59,730 nucleotides of DNA from Pseudomonas plecoglossicida NBRC 103162 = DSM 15088 (GTDB lineage Bacteria > Pseudomonadota > Gammaproteobacteria > Pseudomonadales > Pseudomonadaceae), in the NCBI RefSeq assembly GCF_000730665.1, contig NZ_BBIV01000037.1, positions 1 through 59,730 of the forward strand, written 5' to 3'. Shown here piece after piece: positions 53,217 through 59,730 of the stretch. The position numbers were made by a program, and so were the translations under genes. Every line of letters starts with the position of its first letter. The stretch's first letter is position 1. The notes under the pieces are model-generated. The model saw nothing but the letters and a program-made list of their open reading frames with translations, was not told the origin of the DNA and did not search any database.

Positions 53217-53675
53217 TCAGGTCGAAGGCAGCAGGGACGAGTGATGGTGGCTGATCAACCACTGCTGGCCATTCCAGCGATAGATGAAGCTGTAGCGTGC
53301 CGCCACCTGCTTGCCGCTGGCGGCAAGATCGAAGGTATAAAGGCCGGCGAGGATTGCCGTGTCGCACGCCGCCTGGAAGTGGTGGCTGTCCAGCTTGCCG
53401 CTGGGTTTTTCGGCCAGGAAGTGGGTGAAGTAGTCGATGCGCTCTTGCTGGGTCAGGCGGGGCTGCATGGACACCGTGGGCAGCAGCAGGGCGTCATGCT
53501 GGTAGAGCTGGGCGACCTGCTGTGGGTCACCGCTCTTGAGGCTGTCGTTCCACTGTTCGAAGAGCGCCAGTGCATGTTGTTCGCTGACGGTCTGGCAGTT
53601 CTGGGCCGCTGCCTGAAGGGGCAGCGCTACGAGGCCGAGCAGGGCCATGGGCAAGCAGCATTTCGCGATGTTCAT
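53217..53675 (-). CDS. Exported NTF2-like (SgcJ/EcaC family) protein
   Basis: 152 aa from ATG 53675 (GGAGA leader); the longer frame to 53750 is unsupported. Signal peptide to about residue 23 (LQAAAQ). The remainder is a SnoaL/NTF2-like fold with LFEQWNDSLKSGDPQQVAQLYQHDALLLP, YFTHFL and ending RWNGQQWLISHHHSSLLP, the SgcJ/EcaC pattern. It is a periplasmic small-ligand-binding or catalytic domain of unknown role. Monocistronic, closed by the terminator at 53036-53058. Confidence 0.82.
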   Translation of the reverse strand: MNIAKCCLPMALLGLVALPLQAAAQNCQTVSEQHALALFEQWNDSLKSGDPQQVAQLYQHDALLLPTVSMQPRLTQQERIDYFTHFLAEKPSGKLDSHHFQAACDTAILAGLYTFDLAASGKQVAARYSFIYRWNGQQWLISHHHSSLLPST

Positions 53676-53840
53676 GGGTATCTCCGTTGCACGCGGGCGC
53701 CTGGCTGGGCCCTTGACGCAGGCCACTGTAGGCACTGCCACGGTGCTCAACTATCGGAGATATCTTGGGTCGAATGGTGATTATTCGGCGCTGCCAGTCA
53801 GGTTGGGAGCCGTGCAGCCCCCACGGGAGGATGGGGTGAC

Positions 53841-54008
53841 TCAGAGGCTTACGGATTTGTCGTCGGAGCGGGCCTGCTCCAGCAGCATGTGCAACTGGGC
53901 GACCTGTTGGCGCAATTGGTCGCGTTCATCCTTCAACTTGCGCAGCTCATCACGACGCACGGAGACATAGAGGGTCTGGGTTGGAGTTGCAGGCATCAAG
54001 GTACCCAT
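53841..54008 (-). CDS. Small coiled-coil protein
   Basis: 55 aa from ATG 54008 (GAGGTG seven bases upstream). After MGTLMPATPTQTLYVSVRR comes a heptad-like helix, RDELRKLKDERDQLRQQVAQ then LHMLLEQARSDD, predicting a short coiled coil. Small cytosolic protein, perhaps a dimerising accessory. Unknown function; I do not recognise a family beyond the coiled coil. Confidence 0.65.
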   Translation of the reverse strand: MGTLMPATPTQTLYVSVRRDELRKLKDERDQLRQQVAQLHMLLEQARSDDKSVSL

Positions 54009-54211
54009 GAGCACACCTCGCGGTTTTGGCTGGTGACAATTGAAGCGTAGTCGCTCCACGCGGCGCGCATTCTGAATTCTTTTGCAGGCCTTGGGAACTT
54101 TTTTGTTTGGCGTTGTCTCGCCGTCCGTCGCTGAACCCCTGGTCCGTGTGCTGGACTAATCTGAAATGCTGAACTGAATTTTCATTCATTTGCACAGGGG
54201 AGCATCGGCTC

Positions 54212-55191
54212 ATGCAACTGGGAATCGTCGGGCTGGGCCGCATGGGCGGCAATATCGCAAGGCGCCTGATGCGCGCCGGTCATCGCACGGTGGTCCATGA
54301 CCGCAACCGTGACGCTGTCGTCGGCCTGGAAGGCGAGGGCGCCCAGGGCGCCCACGACCTTGGCGCGCTGGTGCAGAAACTCAAGGCGCCGCGTGCGGTG
54401 TGGGTGATGCTGCCGGCTGGCGAGCCTACCGAGCAGACCATCGCGCAACTGGCCGACATGCTGGAACCGGGCGATGCGATCATCGACGGCGGCAATACCT
54501 TCTACAAGGACGACATGCGCCGTGCCAGCGAGCTGGCCAAGCGCGGGCTGCACTACCTGGATGTCGGCACCTCCGGTGGCGTCTGGGGCCTGGAGCGCGG
54601 CTACTGCATGATGATCGGCGGCGAGAAGGATGTGTTCGAACGCCTGGAGCCGTTGTTCAAGGCCCTGGCGCCGGGTGTCGGTGAGATTCCCCGCACCCAT
54701 GGCCGCAGCGGCGAGCACCAGCGCGCCGAGCACGGCTATATCCACGCCGGCCCGCCAGGCGCAGGGCACTACGTGAAGATGGTGCACAACGGCATCGAGT
54801 ACGGCTTGATGCAGGCCTACGCCGAGGGCTTCGACCTGCTGCGCAGCAAAGGCGGCGAGCAACTGCCCGAGGACCAGCGCTTCGATCTCGACGTGGCCGA
54901 GATCGCCGAGGTCTGGCGCCGCGGTAGCGTGGTCACATCGTGGCTGCTCGACCTGACCGCCGATGCCCTGGTGGGCGACCCGCAGCTGGCGCAGTTCAGC
55001 GGCTCGGTGTCCGACAGTGGCGAAGGCCGCTGGACCGTCGACGCCGCGGTCGAACAGGCCGTGCCGGTGCCGGTGCTGTCCAGCGCACTGTTCGCCCGCT
55101 TCCGCTCGCGCCAGCAGCAGGGCACCTACGGCGACAAGATCCTCTCGGCCATGCGCCTGGGCTTCGGTGGCCATGTCGAGAAGAAAGACGC

Positions 55192-55195
<4 letters not shown>
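54212..55195 (+). CDS. gnd: 6-Phosphogluconate dehydrogenase (decarboxylating, short form)
   Basis: 327 aa, the shorter bacterial YqeC/GntZ-like form. Rossmann domain with GLGRMGGNIARRL at the N-terminus, then DGGNTFYKDDMRR, DVGTSGGVWGLERGYCMM, and the catalytic Lys in YVKMVHNGIEYG. Converts 6-phosphogluconate to ribulose-5-phosphate, making NAD(P)H. Its stop overlaps the zwf start by 4 bp, so the two are coupled. Confidence 0.94.
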
Positions 55196-56697
<1,502 letters not shown>

Positions 56698-56704
56698 CTG
56701 TTCC

Positions 56705-56810
56705 GGCCTCATCGCCGCGGTTCGTCGCCACGACAAGCCGGCTCCCACAGGGTGTTCTGTGATCCTTGTGGGAGCCGGCTTGTCGTGGCGACGAACCGCG
56801 GCGATGAGGC
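56705..56810. repeat. Long-arm inverted REP pair
   Basis: Two perfectly complementary arms of about 43 nt, each the usual GCCTCATCGCC... REP with an inserted GCGGTTCGTCGCCACGACAA segment, separated by about 17 bp, between zwf and the GH15 gene. It is the longest inverted repeat in the window, and the insertion is duplicated in both arms. Confidence 0.88.
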
Positions 56811-56840
56811 CCGTACAGACAAACCTACCAAGGAGTTGCA

Positions 56841-58649
56841 ATGCCCGCCCCAATCGAAGACTACGCCCTGCTCGGCAACTGCCGCAGCGCCGCCCTGGTC
56901 AGCCGCGACGGCTCCCTCGACTGGCTGTGCCTGCCCCGTTTCGACGCCCCGGCGGTATTCGCCGCGCTGTTGGGCAATGAAGACAACGGCCGCTGGCGCC
57001 TGGCCCCCAGCGACCCGGTCGAGCATTGCAGCCGCACCTACATCGACGACACCCTGGTGCTGGAAACCACCTGGGTCACCGCCAGCGGCCGCGCCCGGGT
57101 GCTGGACTTCATGCCGCTGGACGAGGTCAACTCGGTGGTGCGCATCGTCGAGGGCATGGCAGGCGAAACCAGTTTCGAAATGGACCTGGTGTTGCGTTTC
57201 GATTACGGCCGCAGCGTCCCTTGGGTGGAAAAACTCGACCCCCTGACCCTCAGCGCCGTCGCCGGCCCCGAACGCCTGATCCTGTGCAGCAGCGTGCCAC
57301 CGCAGGCGCGTGACCAGCACACGGTCGCGCGCTTTCGCGTCTGCGCAGGCGAACGTCACGTCTTCAGCCTGCGCCACCAGCCCTCCCACCTGCCCGTACA
57401 GCCGGACTGCAATATCGACGACGCCTTGGCGCGCACCATCGAGCAGTGGCAGGCGTTCGCTGCGCGCTGTCCGCAGGTGGGGCCCTACACCGCCCTGGTG
57501 CGCCGCTCGTTGCTGACCCTCAAGGCCATGACCTACGCCCCCACCGGCGGCATCGTCGCCGCCGTCACCACCTCGTTGCCCGAGCGGGTGGGTGGCGAGC
57601 GCAACTGGGACTACCGCTTCTGCTGGCTGCGCGACGCCACCATGACCCTGCTGGCATTCATGAACCTGGGTTACTTCGACGAGGCCCAGGCCTGGCGCGA
57701 GTGGTTGCTGCGCTCGGTGGCCGGCAACCCCGAGCAGATGCAGATCATGTATGGACTGGCCGGCGAGCGCGACCTGCAGGAGTTCACCTTGCCCTGGCTG
57801 GCCGGTTACGAGCATTCGCAACCGGTGCGGATCGGCAACGCGGCCTCGGAGCAGCGGCAGCTGGATATCTACGGTGAACTGGCCGATGCCATGAGCCAGG
57901 CGATCAAGGGCGGGCTGCCGCGTCACCCGCGTAGCGCAGCAATTGCCCGGGCGATCCTGCCCTACGTGGAGCGCATCTGGCGTGAGCCGGACGAAGGCCT
58001 GTGGGAAGTACGCGGCCCCCGCCAGCACTTCGTGCATTCCAAGGTCATGGCCTGGGTCGCGTTCGACCGCGCGGCTGGGCTGGCCGACACCACCGAGGAA
58101 GATCGCGAACGCAGCCGGCATTACCGGCAAGTGGCTGACCAGATTCACCGCGAAGTCTGCACGCATGGGCTGGATGCGAGCGGTGCGTTCTTCGTCCAGG
58201 CGTATGGGTCGCAAGAACTGGATGCCAGCCTGCTGCAGATTGCCCTGACGGGCTTTCTGCCGGTGCAGGATCCTCGCTTCCTGCGCACCCTGGAGCAGAT
58301 CGAGCGACGGCTGCTGAAGAATGACCTGCTGTTGCGCTACGACAGCGACACCTGCAGCGACGGGCTCACGCCGGGGGAGGGCACCTTCCTGGTGTGCTCG
58401 TTCTGGTTGGCCGATGTCTATGTGTTGCTGGGGCGCGAGCCAGAGGCACAGGCGCTGTACGCGCGATTGACCGGCTTGTGCAATGACCTCGGCCTGCTGG
58501 CGGAGCAGTACGACCCTGCCGGGCGGCGCATGCTGGGCAATTTCCCGCAGGCGTTCAGCCATATCGGCATCATCAATACGGCGTTGAACCTGCACCGGGC
58601 GCAGTGCCCGGTGCGGGATCGGGCGAGCTGTGGCCAGGGCCTCAGTTGA
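56841..58649 (+). CDS. GH15 family glucoamylase/trehalase-like hydrolase
   Basis: 602 aa from ATG 56841 (AAGGAG leader). N-terminal beta-sandwich domain (about 1-230; starts PIEDYALLGNCRSAALVSRDG, SLDWLCLPRFD). The catalytic (alpha/alpha)6 barrel has GGERNWDYRFCWLRDATMTL and a C-terminal LLAEQYDPAGRRMLGNFPQAFSH with the general-base glutamate region. GH15 enzymes release glucose from alpha-glucans or cleave trehalose. No signal peptide, so cytoplasmic; its position beside zwf-gnd suggests it feeds glucose into that route. Overlaps the HU gene by 8 bp at the 3' end. Confidence 0.9.
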   Translation: MPAPIEDYALLGNCRSAALVSRDGSLDWLCLPRFDAPAVFAALLGNEDNGRWRLAPSDPVEHCSRTYIDDTLVLETTWVTASGRARVLDFMPLDEVNSVVRIVEGMAGETSFEMDLVLRFDYGRSVPWVEKLDPLTLSAVAGPERLILCSSVPPQARDQHTVARFRVCAGERHVFSLRHQPSHLPVQPDCNIDDALARTIEQWQAFAARCPQVGPYTALVRRSLLTLKAMTYAPTGGIVAAVTTSLPERVGGERNWDYRFCWLRDATMTLLAFMNLGYFDEAQAWREWLLRSVAGNPEQMQIMYGLAGERDLQEFTLPWLAGYEHSQPVRIGNAASEQRQLDIYGELADAMSQAIKGGLPRHPRSAAIARAILPYVERIWREPDEGLWEVRGPRQHFVHSKVMAWVAFDRAAGLADTTEEDRERSRHYRQVADQIHREVCTHGLDASGAFFVQAYGSQELDASLLQIALTGFLPVQDPRFLRTLEQIERRLLKNDLLLRYDSDTCSDGLTPGEGTFLVCSFWLADVYVLLGREPEAQALYARLTGLCNDLGLLAEQYDPAGRRMLGNFPQAFSHIGIINTALNLHRAQCPVRDRASCGQGLS

Positions 58650-58914
58650 CTGCTTCCTTCAACCCTTTGCCGGCCTTGAACACGGGTTTGTTGCGCGCGG
58701 CGATGACCAGCTTGTTGCCGGTCTGAGGATTGCGCCCGCTGCGTTCCGGTACCGGGGTCACGCTGAACTTTCCGAAGCCGGCCAACATGATTTCTTCCCC
58801 ATTGGCCAACTTCGTGGACAGGGAATCAACCACCACATCCACGACGATTTTTGCTTTGGTTTTTGTCAAACCAGTCATTTCCGCGACGGCATGGATCAGT
58901 TGTTTCTTGTTCAT
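58642..58914 (-). CDS. HU-family nucleoid protein
   Basis: 90 aa from ATG 58914 (AAGGATG leader); the frame to 58974 is unsupported. Full HU: MNKKQLIHAVAEMTGLTKTK, GFGKFSVTPVPERSGRNPQTG (DNA-binding arms) and KPVFKAGKGLKEAVN at the end. Dimeric DNA-bending protein. One of several HU paralogues usual in Pseudomonas; which one cannot be told here. Confidence 0.96.
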   Translation of the reverse strand: MNKKQLIHAVAEMTGLTKTKAKIVVDVVVDSLSTKLANGEEIMLAGFGKFSVTPVPERSGRNPQTGNKLVIAARNKPVFKAGKGLKEAVN

Positions 58915-59047
58915 CGGATCATCCTTGCAATGAGGTGTCCGTTGAGTGTCAAGGCTCGGTTGCAGCGGGCGCAACTGGCAAAAATGTCAGGTACCCGCCG
59001 TTGCAAAGCTGTTAGCCTTGACGGGTTTCAGGCGTTTTGGACAGGCC

Positions 59048-59668
59048 ATGGCCAACCACAAGATCGAGATTCGTCGGCGCAATGTTGAAAAGATCCTGCA
59101 GGCGGCCGAAAAGGTGTTCGCCGACAAGGGCTTCGGTGCCACCACCATGGGTGATATCGCCGAGCAGGCCGAGCTGCCGCGTTCCAACCTGCACTACTAC
59201 TTCAGCACCAAGGACGACCTGTTCCGCGCGGTGCTGCAGGACCTGCTCGATGTCTGGAAGCAGGACGCCCTGTGTTTCGAGAACTTCGACGACCCGCGCG
59301 TGGTGCTGACCAGCTACATCCGCGCCAAGATGGGCCACTCCCGCTCACGCCCGCTGGGCTCGAAGATCTGGGCCGAAGAGATGCTGCATGGCGCGCCGGT
59401 GCTGGGTGTGAGCCTGGATGAAAGCCTGGTGCCCTGGGCCAAGCTCAAGGAAGACAAGATTCGTCGCTGGGTGGAAGAGGGGCGCATCCTGCCGGTGGAG
59501 CCTTCGGCGCTGCTGTACATGATCTGGGCATCGACCCAGCACTATGCCGACTTCGGCTATCAGGTCGCGGTGCTCAATGGCGGTGAAGCGCTGTCGGATC
59601 CTGCGTTCGAGCGGGCGGTGCAGACGGTGACCTGTGTGATCCTGCGGGGGATCGGGCTGGAGCCCTAG
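59048..59668 (+). CDS. TetR/AcrR-family transcriptional regulator (RutR-like C-terminus)
   Basis: 206 aa from ATG 59048. TetR helix-turn-helix at about 10-55 (KILQAAEKVFADKGFGATTM, GDIAEQAELPRSNLHYYFST). The ligand domain with KMGHSRSRPLGSKIWAEEMLHGAP and YMIWASTQHYADFGYQV resembles RutR/PydR-type regulators of pyrimidine catabolism. The target and ligand are unknown; pyrimidine-degradation genes are not in the window but could lie downstream. Confidence 0.88.
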   Translation: MANHKIEIRRRNVEKILQAAEKVFADKGFGATTMGDIAEQAELPRSNLHYYFSTKDDLFRAVLQDLLDVWKQDALCFENFDDPRVVLTSYIRAKMGHSRSRPLGSKIWAEEMLHGAPVLGVSLDESLVPWAKLKEDKIRRWVEEGRILPVEPSALLYMIWASTQHYADFGYQVAVLNGGEALSDPAFERAVQTVTCVILRGIGLEP

Positions 59669-59682
59669 GGGCTGCCTTGCAG

Positions 59683-59711
59683 CCCAATCGCCGGCAAGCC
59701 GGCTCCTACAG
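59683..59711. repeat. REP palindrome (window edge)
   Basis: CCCAATCGCCGGCAAGCCGG with the GCTCCTACA flank, 15 bp after the TetR stop. A second arm, if any, lies past the window end. Confidence 0.7.
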
Positions 59712-59730
59712 GGCTGCGCTGAACTTAACC

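Noticed and set aside
54087..54115. AlgU-like promoter upstream of gnd (GGAACTT)
   Set aside because: The -35 is perfect, but at 15-16 bp there is no TCTGA-like -10 (TCTCG), so it was not counted.

Overview
The window is high-GC DNA from a fluorescent pseudomonad, most likely the Pseudomonas putida group. Evidence is the codon usage, dense REP palindromes of the GCCGGC-TTGCCGGC and GCGGGC-TTGCCCGC types, a PrrF iron sRNA, the leucine (liu) catabolic operon, and a GlgE/TreS/TreYZ glucan-trehalose cluster lying beside gnd-zwf. I count 45 protein genes, including one with a frameshifted signal peptide, plus two gene relics, one tRNA, one confidently recognised sRNA, one unrecognised structured RNA candidate and about a dozen REP elements or pairs.

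Layout. 0.1-2.8 kb: two small periplasmic PepSY proteins translationally coupled to an OmpR-type regulator and a PhoQ-like kinase. 2.8-8.3 kb: a structured leader RNA with terminator before an HPP-CBS membrane protein, then a LysR regulator divergent from propionyl-CoA synthetase (prpE), then a small graveyard (internally deleted ZapE-like gene and a DUF1810 tail), and a YdcH-like protein. 8.5 kb: tRNA-Gln(UUG). 8.8-13.9 kb: a red-light signalling operon (bacteriophytochrome, Rcp1-like receiver, hybrid kinase). 14.2-20.5 kb: a seven-gene archaic (Csu-type) chaperone-usher pilus operon in which the fourth pilin has an apparent one-base frameshift in its signal peptide. 20.6-24.1 kb: an M14 carboxypeptidase, an unusual sigma-region-4/FecR-N-terminal fusion with a Fur-box promoter, PrrF, a DUF6124 protein, and an S24 (PrtR/CI-like) repressor that lacks both autocleavage residues.

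24.1-31.6 kb: liuABCD, divergent from an acyl-CoA ligase across two palindromic LiuR-type operators. 31.6-52.7 kb: glucan/trehalose metabolism in two facing transcription units. The plus-strand unit glgE, treS-maltokinase fusion, glgB converts trehalose to maltose, maltose-1-phosphate and branched alpha-glucan. The minus-strand unit glgA, treZ, malQ, treY, a DUF2934 protein, glgX and an endonuclease/phosphatase-fold protein makes linear glucan, debranches it and releases trehalose. Both units have an AlgU (sigma-22)-like promoter at their 5' end, which fits a desiccation/osmotic role. No glgC or glgP is present. An orphan autotransporter-type beta-barrel lies between them.

53.2-59.7 kb: an NTF2-like exported protein, a small coiled-coil protein, gnd-zwf (oxidative pentose phosphate decarboxylating steps), a GH15 glucoamylase/trehalase-like enzyme, an HU protein and a TetR regulator. 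All calls are from reading the sequence; no database search was run.
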